A stretch of DNA of 64,000 nucleotides from Nepenthes gracilis (taxonomy: Eukaryota; Streptophyta; Magnoliopsida; Caryophyllales; Nepenthaceae). Made by a program: the position numbers and the translations under genes. Shown one piece after another: positions 22,201 to 34,190 of this stretch. Under the pieces are notes generated by a model that had not been told where the DNA came from, did not search any database, and was given only the letters and a program-made list of their open reading frames with translations. The stretch spans positions 12,446,021 through 12,510,020 of the forward strand of contig BSYO01000014.1 of the NCBI GenBank assembly GCA_033239525.1. Reading direction: 5' to 3'. Within the stretch, counting starts at the first letter, position 1. Every line of letters starts with the position of its first letter.

Positions 22201-22642
22201 ATATTATAAATTAAGCAGGTATAATATTGTTATTGGTTTGATAAAAAAATTTGGTTATTTTTTAAACAATTATAACTTTATCAATTTATTTTATTTATAA
22301 TGTTAGTATGTAATAGCCAATCTAATTTTGGTTATTAAATCTCAATTAAGGTTAAGTTTTATATTTGATATTATTATTATCATATATTTATATCGATAAT
22401 ATGACATTTAAAGTTCCACTAAAGTAACAAAATATATAATATTTTATCACAAAATTTATTGGTCACCAACAAACCGGCCTAACAATTTGTTAACGTACTC
22501 CATTATCTTAAATTAAGGATTTTTTAACAAATATTAAAAAATAGTGGCAAGGATTTTTTTTTTCATGCCAGGGGGGATGTTTAGTTGATGACAGAATAAA
22601 TGACAGAAAAATAAATTACGTAAATGAGGAAAAAAGTTTTAA
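19268..22642. other. AT-rich intergenic DNA
   Basis: No coding sequence is recognised. 19268-19460 may be the 3' untranslated region of the mini-gene and includes an AAT run (19438-19452). A (TA)n run lies at 20558-20582. The section 21.0-21.9 kb resembles, distantly, the downstream part of the Del/Tekay-type LTRs seen elsewhere in the window, but this is too weak to annotate. Confidence 0.55.
20558..20582. repeat. (AT)n microsatellite
   Basis: An uninterrupted alternating A/T run of about 25 bases. Confidence 0.9.
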
Positions 22643-24445
22643 TGTAAGGTACAAATTTTTAAATTATAATTATTATTATTAATTAAATTAAGATAAAAAA
22701 ATTATTGAGATTAAATAAAAATTTTGTTCAAAGTCAATTTTTTAACTTGATCATATCAAGTTGAGTAACATCTAACCATCGTCTGATGTATACATATATT
22801 ATTTTTGGGAGAAAGGATGCACCAGAAGGATGCCCAACCGACACTCATGTATATTTTAGGTAGATTACTCACAACAGATTGTACCTAAAAAGACGCACGC
22901 ACGTAATTGTGTCAAATTGTACGTACCTAATGTGGATCTGAGTGATGTTCATGCACTCTATGACTTCTATCTCAACGCCTGTTGCATACCTAATTGGTGC
23001 ACATGCATCAATTTTTTATATAAGGCCTACTTGGTCGATTTTAATTATTTTTGTCAAATTTTTTGAGAGGAGAGAGAGAATGAGAAAAAAAGGAAAATAG
23101 AAAAGGAGAGAGAGAAGCTAGAGGAAGATAATTTGAGTAAATCTGATAAAAATTTTAATAAATTGAGGATAAAATAAGTGCATTCCAAACCCATTTTTTT
23201 TATTATTGTTCCTTAAATAACTATATGTAATTATTATTTTAAATATCCATACATATTACAATCTATTACATATAATGTTTATACTTCATATGTATGTATT
23301 TTTATCCCTATTATCTGTAATTTTTATAAAGTTTATATTCTTGATCCACATACATTACATTTCCAGGTTAGTTTCTGCACCAAAACTCATGTATACTTTG
23401 AAACCGTGTATAAATGTTCTTATATGCATTAATTTTTATATATAATATTTCAATATGTACTAAAATTTAAGTATATACTTTGCATGCCTAGAAATTTACC
23501 TTAAACTATTTCTACATGTTTTATAATTAAAATAAAATGATAAAATTTTTTAAAATCACATAGAATTTCTATATTTTTATGAAATGTATAGCTCTTACAT
23601 GTTTAAAATTTCATATTTAAATTTATATATAAATCATGAATTTCTACATACTAAGTATCTAAAGAATTATGGAAAAAAATTTATAATTAATAAAAAGATA
23701 AGGATATTTTCTTTGATATTAAAAAATATAAAGGATTATTTATATTTATGTAAAAATTTTTATTTAATTATGTATGAACCATTATAAAAATTTACAGTAT
23801 TATAATATGGTATGTATTAGTATATTATAAAGATAATCTATATTTAAAATTATCATTCGTGGGTTGAAACTGATATTTGACTCCATCTATAGAATTATAT
23901 ATATGATAGCTCACTTATGAGTTTTAAATAATAATATATAACCGTTAATTATATGTAAACATATATAAGTTGAGTTTCAATTAGTCACTCTTTTGTCAGT
24001 GAAATCCTACTAATCTTTGGCCCATAAAAATTTACATGATTTGAGTATATTTTAGTGATATATTATTTAGATAAAGAAAATTAAATTATCAACCTGAAAT
24101 TTATACATGAATATTGTAGGAATTATATGACTTAGTATTTGATTTTAGATCATGTTCTTTTTAACATGTTTTGAGGTAAATTATACTGATCCTTGGCCCA
24201 TAAAAATTGATATGATTTAAGCATATTTTAATGATACATTATTTAGAGAAAAACTTAAATTATCGGCCTAAAATTTATACATGGAGATTATTGAAATTAC
24301 TTGAGTTAGTATTTGATTTTAGATTATGTTCCTTCCAACATGTTTTGAAGGTAAATTATATTTGTGATTTTAAAAATTTATATGTCTTACTGAATAATTG
24401 GTTCACTTATTTTTTGATATTTACTAACTTTTCAAATTAGATAAT
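22643..24445 (+). repeat. Del/Tekay-type LTR, plus strand, 3'-truncated
   Basis: It starts TGTAAGGTA, as does the LTR at 38982, and shares ATTAATTAAATTAAG near its start. It also shares the U3 pattern (GTGCACATGCATCAATTTTT, TATATAAGGCC) and a purine-rich leader (GAGAGGAGAGAGAGAATGAG) with the LTRs at 38982 and 42071. Similarity fades at about 24445, with no coding internal region following. It is therefore either a solo LTR truncated by later insertions or the end of a destroyed element. Confidence 0.5.
24008..24359 (+). repeat. 176-bp tandem duplication inside an LTR
   Basis: Two adjacent copies (24008-24183 and 24184-24359) share CTTGGCCCATAAAAATT, TAAAATTTATACATG, TTAGTATTTGATTTTAGAT and CATGTTTTGA. 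They differ at scattered positions, so the duplication is not very recent. Other LTRs of the family have a single copy of this part. Confidence 0.7.
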
Positions 24446-25170
24446 TTGGGGCATATTTTATCACAGACATTAGACCAAAATAGGTATAAATAATTACTAA
24501 TAAATATAATAAATCTTAAAATATAATCCATTAGTAACTCCCATAACACCTAAATTCAAGCCAGACATAACAATCACCCATATAGCCTAAGATGACAACA
24601 AAAACAATATCAATTATCACAAGATCTATCAGATGACTCATTTGGATAAATAAATAATTATGACTTGCTCCATTTATTGTAAGGAAAAGTAACAACTCAT
24701 GATATAAATAAAATTATCAATCCATAACAACAAAATGTCATAATATCCAAATAACAATGTTCCTCTCAATTAATACAACATACAATTCTCATTCTAACTA
24801 TCCCCTTAAGCAATATTCAAAATACATTTAATACGAATGTGATCCGAACTGTAGGGCCATTACTCTCCAATACGAATTTGGCTTTGATCAATTTTGCGTC
24901 CGAAACTTCTTGCAAAGTATTAGTGGCTTACTAATCTGAAAGGATATGAATAACAAAAATGTGAGTTAAAAGTTCAATAAGTATCAATATATAATATAAC
25001 ACACAAATGTGTTGTAATACTTGAATCCCAATTTGATGCATTTTAGAGATATTTATTAATTTTGAGATTTATTGGATGTATCGGATTAATAATATATATT
25101 ATAAAATTTTAAAGAATATTCGAATCAATTGGATTGCCATCTGAATACCGATTAGATTATAAAAGAACGG
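24446..25170 (-). repeat. LTR remnant, minus strand
   Basis: Read on the minus strand, 25020-24840 follows the pattern at the downstream end of the other LTRs: TTATATTATATATTGATACT, then TATTGAACTTTTAACTCAC, then a CTTTCAGATTAG step and a less AT-rich end. The plus-strand LTRs show TTATTGAGTATTCAACTCAC at about 52650. There is no coding sequence. Edges are not defined. Confidence 0.35.

Positions 25171-25241
<71 letters not shown>
25171..25241. repeat. (ATA)n microsatellite
   Basis: About 23 uninterrupted ATA units. The Asn- or Leu-run reading frames across it are artefacts of the repeat. Confidence 0.95.
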
Positions 25242-26208
25242 TTTAATGGGAGAATGTCGTGGGTAGCAGAGGAAAAGAAAGAAAAAGAAAGAATGAAAGA
25301 AAAAAAGAGGAAAGAAAAAGAAGAAAGGGGAGGCACAACAACCGATCGCTGGCCAAAGAATTGACATATAAACCAAGTTACTCTCTCTGCAATTTCCCTC
25401 AATTATTTGAGTAATATAGTGGTGTGAGAGAAAGTTAGGTGCATGCGAGCCAAATAGAGCGACTGCCACCATCATTGGAAGAAATATATGAAATTAAGGC
25501 AAGAAAATTTTTTTGTTTTTTTTATTGATGTCGATTCTTTACTTACATGTACAAATTTTGAAAAAAGTTGACTGAAATTTAATTTTTGTGTATTCGGAGG
25601 ATCATGTGAATGTAGAGCAGAGAAAGAGGAGAGAGAGAGAGGGAAAAGAAGAGGGAGAGGTGGCATTGCCAAACAAGGAAGAAGAATGAAGCAGTAATGA
25701 GGAGGAGAAGAGGAGGGAAGAGAAGAGGGATGGGCCGTGAGAGAGAGGAAGAAGCAGAGGAGGTTTGCGACAGAGAGGAGGAAGAAGAGAGAGAGGCACG
25801 GGGAAGAGAAAAAAAGGAGGCAGCAGCACTCGGGAGGCAACAACACATGGGAGGAAGGGCCCGTGCAAGAGGGGAGAGAAAGTGGTAATCAGGCATCTCA
25901 AAGTATTCTTTTTTTTTTTATTAGCTTGGTATAAAGTTAAGATAAGTATTCGTAAACCAAATTCTTGGTTTGTTTTCATGTCCTATAATATTTGTCTATA
26001 TTTTAGAGATTTTGTTTACATGTATGTTATTTTTATGCACACTATCTATTTATTTTATATTTGCATGTATATTTTATCGGTCATTTGATGGTTTTACACT
26101 GAACTTTATAAATTTGGATAATTTTGTTATTTATGGATACCAAACGATATATGTATATATATTTTGTATATCCATATGTTATAAAATCATGAACCAGGCC
26201 TTACAATA
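25242..26208. other. Purine-rich tracts and AT-rich DNA
   Basis: Strong A/G strand bias at 25261-25340 and 25610-25880 resembles the purine-rich leaders of the local LTR family. Frames through these tracts (Glu/Arg/Lys-rich or, on the other strand, Ser/Leu-rich) follow composition alone. No gene is supported. Confidence 0.55.
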
Positions 26209-27300
26209 GTCTATATATATACTGTTGGGGGACAAGGTCACTATTTTGTGGGACCAAAGTAGTTTGAGACCAAAGGGGTCAATATTTGTGATTTGAGGCT
26301 TTCGATATGTTACATTTAAGGCTCCTCTCCCGATGGGGAGATTGTGGTCCCGATGGGAATGTATTTGGGATATGTGATCTCCTTCCTTCGGTAAGAAGGT
26401 AAGCTATGATGTAGTCGATTTGTCCCCTATGTTTTAATGAGAATTAACATAAGAAATTAATAAAAATTAATATATTCGAACGTCCTAATATATATAAACT
26501 AAACTTGATGTTGCACCCAAAGTCACGGGTAACAAAATATAGTGAGCAAATTTCCAATATGTTGAAGACAGATTGCATAGATCGCCTAGCCTGCTAGCCT
26601 AAATTGTAATTGATATGGCTTAAAACTATCGGGAGTAGGTGTAGCTTTTCCTCATGTGGGTATTATAAATATTTGATTCTCTGATTTCATACATACTTTA
26701 TATTTCTACATATATTTGTGTAGAATTAGGATTTAAAATGTGTGGATTAGCCTATGGGCGGGTAATAGAAATGTCTCATACATATAGATATATGTTAAGC
26801 CCTAGAATATGTTTTATATTTATATATTTTTCTTCCGCCATTGATTTCAACATATGAGATTATGAGATTTAAATCTGAACTATGGTTTGTGTTTTATACA
26901 GATGTGGTGACAATCACGTGATTATGTGATGTGATCTCAGAGCATATGATATAATATCACCTATAAGATTTGACATGATCATTATTTATTATGATTATAT
27001 TTCGGATGGAATGCTTGATATAGATGATGATTTAGTATGATATATCTCCTTGATTTTTAGTAAATTTGATGGATATTGTTGTTTGTTTTATATGATCATA
27101 TGTGGCATCTCATTCCGTCTGATTTATATGTATTATTTTATATGATGATACTTACTAAACTTTCGACTCATATTTCATATTTTATTCCATGAGACTAGTG
27201 GTATGGATATACATATAGAAAATCATTCATAATCTTTTGTGGCATTATCTATCTAGTGAGTGTGCATATCTATGTTGGTTATATTTCAAAACTCATTATG
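26209..27300 (+). repeat. LTR-like segment, plus strand
   Basis: The section from the GC-richer block GGGGACAAGGTCAC (26226) to GATACTTACTAAACTTTCG with ACTCATATTT (27148-27175) follows the order of the downstream half of the Del/Tekay-type LTRs. No coding sequence and no defined ends. Confidence 0.3.
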
Positions 27301-28085
27301 GTTGTTATATGGTTGGATAAGAGCCTTAATCCATATATGAGACATCTTGGAATTGTTATATTATATTGATGAGTTGTCGTTGTATTTGATACCTCCATTG
27401 GATGTATGAATAATAGGTCTTTTTTTTTTTATAATGTTTGGATTTATATCCAATGAGTTTCCGTGTTGGTTGTATTGTATTGGATCTTGTATATGTATAG
27501 AATGTTATGGTTGGATCGAATTTTATTGTCATTTTCACTTTTATTAGATTTCATCTTTTGTGGATCATTATTATTATAAACTTGCATATATATTCCTGGG
27601 TCATGACATGTGTCCAAAACCAAGATGAAGGTTAATAAACATATACAAAACGTAAAATCACAATCCAAAATGTTGTCAATCAAAATCCGAATGTGGTCTT
27701 ATATTCAAAAACATAATCCGAAAACAGAGGTCACAATATTCCAATTATACGAAACCAACCAAATTCCAACTGTGGACAAAACTTATGAATTGCAATTGAA
27801 GTCTCAAGTACAAATTGATGCAGGTAAAACATATCGAAAATCTTAAATATGTACACATTAGAGAATCAAAGATTAAAATACTAATTTGAGAAAGTATTAC
27901 ACATATTTTCGACAATATTAAAACTTATCTCCACTATTTAGATTATGGGTATGGCTGTTTACGTACTATCTCCTATAAATGGAAATGAAGCCACAATCTT
28001 TTACCACCCGTGGAGTGGGTGCGCTCCACAAGTTTGATATATTAGGACGTCAGAATATGTTAATTTTATTTAATTTATTACGATG
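26454..28085. repeat. Inverted pair of LTR-like segments
   Basis: Bases 26454-26530 and the reverse complement of 28009-28085 share TAAAATTAA, ACGTCCTAATATAT, AAACTTG and a CACGGG end at matching spacing. The arms are about 77 bp and the loop about 1.48 kb. Two related LTRs in opposite orientation would produce this. The loop contains no recognised gene. Confidence 0.55.
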
Positions 28086-28619
28086 ATTCTTATAAAAATA
28101 CAATTAATGAGGGTCTCTATATCATATATTACAAACCTTTTCTTAACTGGCAAAAAAGTACCAATCACAAAACTTTGTGACTTGTCAAATCACAAATCAT
28201 TAAGTTTTCTCACAAAAATGTCAAATCACAAAGCTTTTTTCTTCAAAAAAGTCACATATTGAATCATATAATGAAGATAGAGTCCAACCCAAAGCAACAA
28301 TGCATGGATATCATATCATAGCTCATATGCAAGTTTTCGTCACTTTTTATTTACAATTATACTCTTACATAATTATAGTAATTAGAAATATTTATTCATT
28401 TTTCACAACTAAGTGAAAATCCTCAAATATTAGTAAAGTTGAAACAAAATCCCAAAACAATCGGTAGAAGGACATGCATGCACGAGGAAAGCAAATGGAC
28501 AAGTAAACTAATATGTATGTACATTAAAACTTTCAAACGTAAGTAAAAATAACCAAAAATATAAATAGACCAAGAATAGAGTGCAAGAATACTCGTCTCA
28601 AAATTCAACTAAATAGATA

Positions 28620-29010
28620 TGACAAAATGATATTTCGAACTATTTTTTCTCTCTCTTCTTCTCTTTCTCACTCCTTTCTCTTCTTTCTCGGATGAAATGA
28701 TTGAACATTGCACGCTATTCCTTATATAGGCACATTAGCGCACGAGCATCGCTCAGGTGCACATCAAGCGCTGCACTCAAACCCTCTTAACATACGAGCG
28801 CCACTTTGGGTGCCCCTTGAGCACGACCCCCATAGGAATCATTGCTCGAGCACCACCTCAGGCGTTCCTCTAGCATGCTCCAATCTGAAAAGCGTGCGTC
28901 TACACTTGCCTCAAACTCCAATTGTTTCCTCACTTCAAATTTTTTTCAAATTCATATTGCACAATTATTTTTGTTATATCCAATTTAATTCAAAATAAAC
29001 TAATAATGAA
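28620..29010 (-). repeat. 3' LTR part with GC-rich U3 (minus-strand element)
   Basis: A GC-rich core at 28735-28880 contains repeated GAGC/GCTC words (CGAGCATCGCTCAGGTGC, TTGCTCGAGCACCACC). A pyrimidine-rich run follows on the plus strand at 28640-28690, which is a purine-rich leader on the minus strand. The same arrangement occurs at 33840-34080. Confidence 0.45.
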
Positions 29011-29394
29011 TATCAAATCAGATGGGAACTCAGTATTATAATTCTTTCCCATTTATAAAAATTTTAGCCTCAAAATTTACATACTTTAACACTCAAATAG
29101 GTAGGGGTATTGCTCCCGAACTTTAACCTCACGTTCTCATGTCTCTTCTTCCTTCAAATGGTTCCTACAAAATACTTTAATTAATGGAATCGTCTTAATC
29201 TTTAATACCGGATCTTTTCTATCCAAGATTTATACCAAAACTTCAACATATGTTAAATTCTCATCAATTTGTAACTATTCATACTCGATCACATGTGAAA
29301 GATTATACACATATTTTCTCAACAAAGAAACATGGAAGAAGACATGGCAATCTGCTAAATTTAGAGGCAAAGCCAATTTATACACCACTTCTCT

Positions 29395-29530
29395 AACCTG
29401 CTATAAAATCTCAAAAAGCCGATGAATTTTGATTTCAGTTTACCTTTCACTCCGAACCTCAAGATTTTTTATTAGAAGATACCTTCAAAAATATATGATC
29501 ACCCATCTCAAACCTCAAATCGAATCTCCT
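29395..29530 (-). pseudogene. Integrase C-terminal piece (minus-strand element)
   Basis: The minus strand reads LRFEMGDHIFLKVSSNKKS, matching the conserved block after the integrase core of Del/Tekay-type gypsy elements. The same block is seen in element X (FEVKYHIFLKVSSSKRV). Stops follow within 20 codons. Confidence 0.6.
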
Positions 29531-30039
29531 TGTATCGATATAGTCTTTTAGCGACGTTGAGTAATAATCAGTCAATCACGAATAATCATAATATTATCAA
29601 AGTATCATGAATAATATTGGGACCCAAAAGTCTACGATGATCAATTTCTTCTTAATTAATAGGAGACTTACATTGCCGCTCGTTAACATATCTGCCTGCT
29701 GGTGAAACACTGCAAATATTTGTATGTAAATTCTTCTTGACAACTGTCCTAAATAACATATCTATATGTAAACATATTTGTATGTTAACATATCAATTTC
29801 TTTCCAATTCACTGCAAATAACATATTTGTCCTAAATAATATTAATTTTCTCAAAAGGGGTCATCCCGATACACGACTGGTAATTGTTACTGTATATAAA
29901 TTCTACATGCAGCAAATAATTGACCCAATTTCCTTTCATCTACAATGTTTGTACCCTTAATATATCTTCCAAAATTTGAATGGTTCTCTCTGATTGTCCG
30001 TTTGTCTATGAATGAAACTCCATACTAAATTTTAACTTA

Positions 30040-30480
30040 GTATTCAACACCTTATATAAGTTTTTTCAAAATTTAGAAACAATCCTTGGCTCATGATCAG
30101 AAACTATTAAGTTTAAAATATTATGCAATCTTACAATCTCATTAATATACAGACGTATCAACTTATCCCTTCTAAACACCATCTTGACTGACAAAGAATG
30201 AGCCGACTTTGTTTGTCTATCTACGATCACCCAAACTGCATCTAAACTTTTCACCATCCTAGGCGAACCCGAAATAAAATTTATCGTGATATAGTCCGAT
30301 CTTCAACAGGAAATCTGCAAAGGGTGCAAAAATCTTGGAGAATTCTCATCCTCGGCTTTAACTTGTTGGCATACAATACAAATTGTTACATATGCCACAA
30401 TCTCCTGCCTCATATTTCGCCACCAAAAATTCTTTCTCATATCCTGGTACATCTTATTTACCTCGAGATGAATTATATAT
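30040..30480 (-). pseudogene. Integrase zinc-binding and core (minus-strand element)
   Basis: The minus strand reads KMYQDMRKNFWWRNMRQEI, then CIVCQQVKAE (the CxxC of the HHCC zinc site). After a stop near 30300 it continues as DAVWVIVDRQTKSAHSLSV (first catalytic Asp) and RLHNILNLIVSDHEPRIVSK (second Asp). The Glu-containing part is not readable. The piece cannot be functional. Confidence 0.7.
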
Positions 30481-30819
30481 TTTAACCTGTGAGTCTTATT
30501 ATAAGTTTCCTCTCTTGATTCCTCAATATTTAAAATACAAATCCTATCCTAAAAGTAAAGAATTTTACCCGTCCGCACGTTGAAATTTTTGACAACTCAA
30601 TACCTAAATCTCTAGCATTCTCGATTAAATTCAACTCACTCATTTGAGTTTCTATAACATTCTTCATTATGATGGGCTGAAGTTGGAGATACGATAAAAT
30701 CATTATCGACCTTTGGGAGTGTAACCGAATGGTATAACTTTTCATTTCATCTAATATCTTCCATTCTTTAATTATCAAAAAGGGTCATCATACTCAAAGA
30801 CTTTCAGCTCAAAGTATCG

Positions 30820-31320
30820 ACAACCATCTTCACTTTCCCTGGCTAATATTGGATTTTGCAATCATAGACCTTTAACAAGTCTATCCATCCATCTACGTTG
30901 CTGTATATTCAGTTTATTTTACAAGAATAAATATTTTAAATTTTTATGGTCAAAATACACCACAAATTTTACTTTATACAAGTAATGCCTCTAAAGTATC
31001 GGGGCAAAAATCACAGCTATCAATTTCAAGTCATGGGTGGGATAATTTTGTTCATGAGCCCTCAACGTTCTTGTCACGTAGGCAACCACTCAATCATGTT
31101 ACATCAATAAATAGTCTAAACATTTCTTAGAGGTGTCACAATATACTACAAAATCTTTCCGATCCATCCGAAATCGACAATATTGCACAAAGGTTAATCT
31201 ATTCTTTAATTCTTGGAAACTTGCCTAATAATCCTTATCCCAACGAAAGATTATTCGTTTCTGGGTCAAATGTGTCAGTGGAACAACAATCCTCGAGAAA
31301 TTCTTAAAATTTACATTTCT
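30820..31320 (-). pseudogene. RNase H remnant (minus-strand element)
   Basis: Broken minus-strand frames contain [52 protein letters not shown] and LNIQQRRWMD. These are the successive conserved blocks of a gypsy RNase H, with Asp in VYCD, Glu replaced by Lys in the HDLEL-type block, and Asp in FDHKN. There are several stops. Confidence 0.65.
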
Positions 31321-31329
31321 TTAATTTAT

Positions 31330-31890
31330 CTAATAGCTGCCTCTCCGTAAAGGTCTGCAGGACAATCCTAAAATGAGTTTTATACTCCTCAAAACTCTTT
31401 AAATAGATTAAAATATTATAAATAAAAATAACCACAAATCAGTCCTGGTAAGTCTAAAAAAGTCAATTCATGAGGTCCATGAAAGATGTCGGCGCATTCG
31501 TCAATTCAAAAGGTATTACCAAAAATTCATAGTGGTTGTACCTAATTTTAAAATTCGTATTGGGTATGTCCTTACACTTGATTCTCAACTAATGGTACCT
31601 CAAATATAGATTGATATTAGAAAAGACTTGAACTCCTCACAATTGATCGAATGAATAATCTATTCTCAGGAGAGGATACTTATTTTTTATTGTGATCTTG
31701 TTCAACTTTTGATAATCAATACATAGCTGCATCGATTTGTCTTTTTTTTTACAAAAAAGTACGGGAATATCTCAATACAATACACTCGATCGGATAAAAT
31801 CTTTTTCCAACATATCTTATAATTGTTGTTTTAATTTTCTCAAATTAGACGGAGCCATTCTATAATGGGCCCTCAAAATCAAGGTTAGAT
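31330..31890 (-). pseudogene. Reverse transcriptase remnant (minus-strand element)
   Basis: Minus-strand blocks in order: [20 protein letters not shown] with [15 protein letters not shown], then [20 protein letters not shown], then [15 protein letters not shown], then a damaged FVDD-type box and ERQLLDKLKK. The order and spacing are those of a gypsy RT. The catalytic Asp pair is not readable. Confidence 0.7.
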
Positions 31891-32089
31891 CCCAACACAA
31901 CATCAATGGCAAATTCAATCTCTCAATTAAAAGGTAAATTAGACAAATCTTTTAGAAAGATATTCTCAAATTCACATACTACCAAAATATTCTCAATGTT
32001 CACATTATGACTCTAAAATGTGGCCACATATACTAAATAAACTTGACACCCAACCTTTATTAAATGGCTTGCAAGCAAGATTGAGATTG

Positions 32090-32405
32090 ATTTAGTCGTC
32101 TTCCTTCCAACTATTTATTGGAATTCAAAAGATTCATACTCCGAAATACAAAATAAAATAGATTTATTATAACAATTTATACTAGTATGATAACACGCCA
32201 ATCAATTTATTTCCAAAATGATATCAAAATTTTGCATATCAAGTAAGATCAAATCTGTCAATAATTTATATCCATTGACCCAAATCAGATATTGGGGATA
32301 TACAATATTGGCCAATAAAGATTTACCCATCGGGATAAATATCACCAATGTATATTTTGAAATTTGAGGGGGCATATGCAGTTTATAAACAAATTTAAGA
32401 GTCAC
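32090..32405 (-). pseudogene. Protease remnant (minus-strand element)
   Basis: A 67-codon minus frame reads FVYKLHMPPQ, VIFIPMGKSLLANIVYP and LTDLILLDMQNFDIILEIN. This corresponds to the part of gypsy retropepsin between the active site and the DVILGMDWL block. The active-site DTG/S motif itself lies upstream and is not seen. Confidence 0.6.
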
Positions 32406-33299
32406 AAAAGAATGTGTGGACCTTCATTTCCTTAGACATACCATTTAACAAATTGTTATACAATTTTATTTTCTTATATTTAGAAAATAAATTAAATACT
32501 ATTTATTATTTTAAATCATTTTAATTAAACTTTAAATCCAATATAATTAATATAGTCCCAACTTATAAAAATCACTGTCCATATAATCCTCATATAATCA
32601 TTCCAACATATTTTTCATGTGAAACTTAATTTCAAATTAGGAACATTTAATTACAAAACTATTTTAATTAGTTTATTATATTTAATAGTTTGACGAGTGA
32701 AATTAGTGGGAAATGCATTAAAATTATATAAAGCCATAATCCCCTTTTTTAGAACTTGCAATCTAATTTGTGTGATGGTAACTTTTGCATCATGTTTAAT
32801 ATTGAAACTAAAATTCAAGATCATGCTTATTTTTAGTAGAGTGACAATGCTACTATTTAATTAGTGTATATTTTATGAATAATTATTTTTATAGAAATAG
32901 AAGTCTCAATAAATAATAAATTGGTAAATCTAGAACTATATAAGTTTAAGTATTCCTAATTCTCATGAAATTTCAATTACCAATCAAATAATCATTGGGT
33001 TTGATAAATTTTATAATATATAGTGATCTTACAATTACAGCATGATGGTAGTAGGAAGGTGGTAGCGGTAGGACGATAGGAAAATACAAACATATTATGC
33101 TAGATTATATTTTTGTGAGAATGATAAAATGATCATTTTGTATTAATTTTTTATTTATTATGATTGTTATTTATTTATATTAAACATTGAAAATATTTTT
33201 TAAATTTTTCTTAATTTATTATCCAATAATAATTATTTTATTTATAAATTATTTCTTTCAAATATATTATAGAAATGACTTAAAGATTCAAGTCATTAA

Positions 33300-34190
33300 A
33301 TATTTAGCTTTCAATGCTATTTTTTGAACATTATGGATAAAAGTAATTAGTTTATAAATAAACTATAATCTACTATCAACAATTGATCTCTACCAATGCT
33401 CTCAAAAAATATATTATTATCACTACTAAGACTCCACTAACATAAGATGTTAATTTATTAATTATTTGGAAACACTTGTTAAGACACAACCTACTATTTG
33501 AACCATAAAAAATACACAATAATATATGATAAGTATACAATAAGTATACACAATTGATAAAAATATAATTTTTAAGTGAAAAGCTCCCCTTTAAATGAGG
33601 GAGAAAAATCACAAAACTCAAGGTTTGAAAATATCTTCACTATATAATATATCAGTTATACAAATCCCAAGAACAAGATCAAATTACCTAATCACAAAAC
33701 AAATCCATACAATATAAAATATAAGATAAAAGAGAAGAAATAAATCACAATAAACGTTCTTTTTAATGGTAAGAATAGCATACCCATGGTCGATAGATAT
33801 TGAAACTTGATTCGAAATACAAACAAATATACAAATCTTTCTCTTCTTCATTTTCTCTCTCTTTTTTTTCTTTTCTCTCTCAAAACGATACATATAATGC
33901 AGAGATTAAACCTTAGCATGCAAAAGTCACGCTTTTATTCTCTAGGCCCACACTCGAGCGCCGATCGGACGGCGGTTTTGGAAATCTCACTCGAGCGTCA
34001 TGGTTCTGGAAATTGCACCTCGGTGGCGCCTCAAGCGCTCATCGAGAGCCCGCATTCTAAAATTGGCGCCTCAGGCATGATACTACTGAACTTAACTCCT
34101 CAGACCTTCATCGCCCATGTACGAAAATACTCATTATTCATACCACTAATTGACATATTAAATGGATATGAGTCTATATGGGAGTGACCC
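33300..34190 (-). repeat. 5' LTR part (minus-strand element)
   Basis: A GC-rich U3-type block (33945-34085: CACTCGAGCGCC, CTCACTCGAGCGTCATGG, GGCGCCTCAAGCGCTCATCG) next to a CT-rich run (33838-33885) is equivalent to 28620-28900. It is related in word usage to the Z-element LTR. Edges are not defined. Confidence 0.4.

Larger units (their letters stand above)
28086..34190 (-). mobile_element. Del/Tekay-like gypsy element, minus strand
   Basis: Read on the minus strand, the order is: LTR-like sequence (about 34.2-33.3 kb), protease, RT, RNase H, integrase, integrase C-terminus, LTR-like sequence (about 29.0-28.1 kb). There is one RNase H only and no antisense gene, unlike the Tat elements. gag is missing or unrecognisable between 32.46 and 33.3 kb. 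All domains carry stops and shifts. Outer limits are estimates. Confidence 0.65.

Noticed and set aside
25134..25475. Asn-run, Ile-run and Leu-run reading frames
   Set aside because: They are translations of the (ATA)n microsatellite and adjoining purine-rich tract; there is no gene structure around them.
25472..25979. Ser/Leu/Pro-rich frames opposite the GA-rich tract
   Set aside because: Low-complexity translation of a polypurine/polypyrimidine tract, with no conserved residues.
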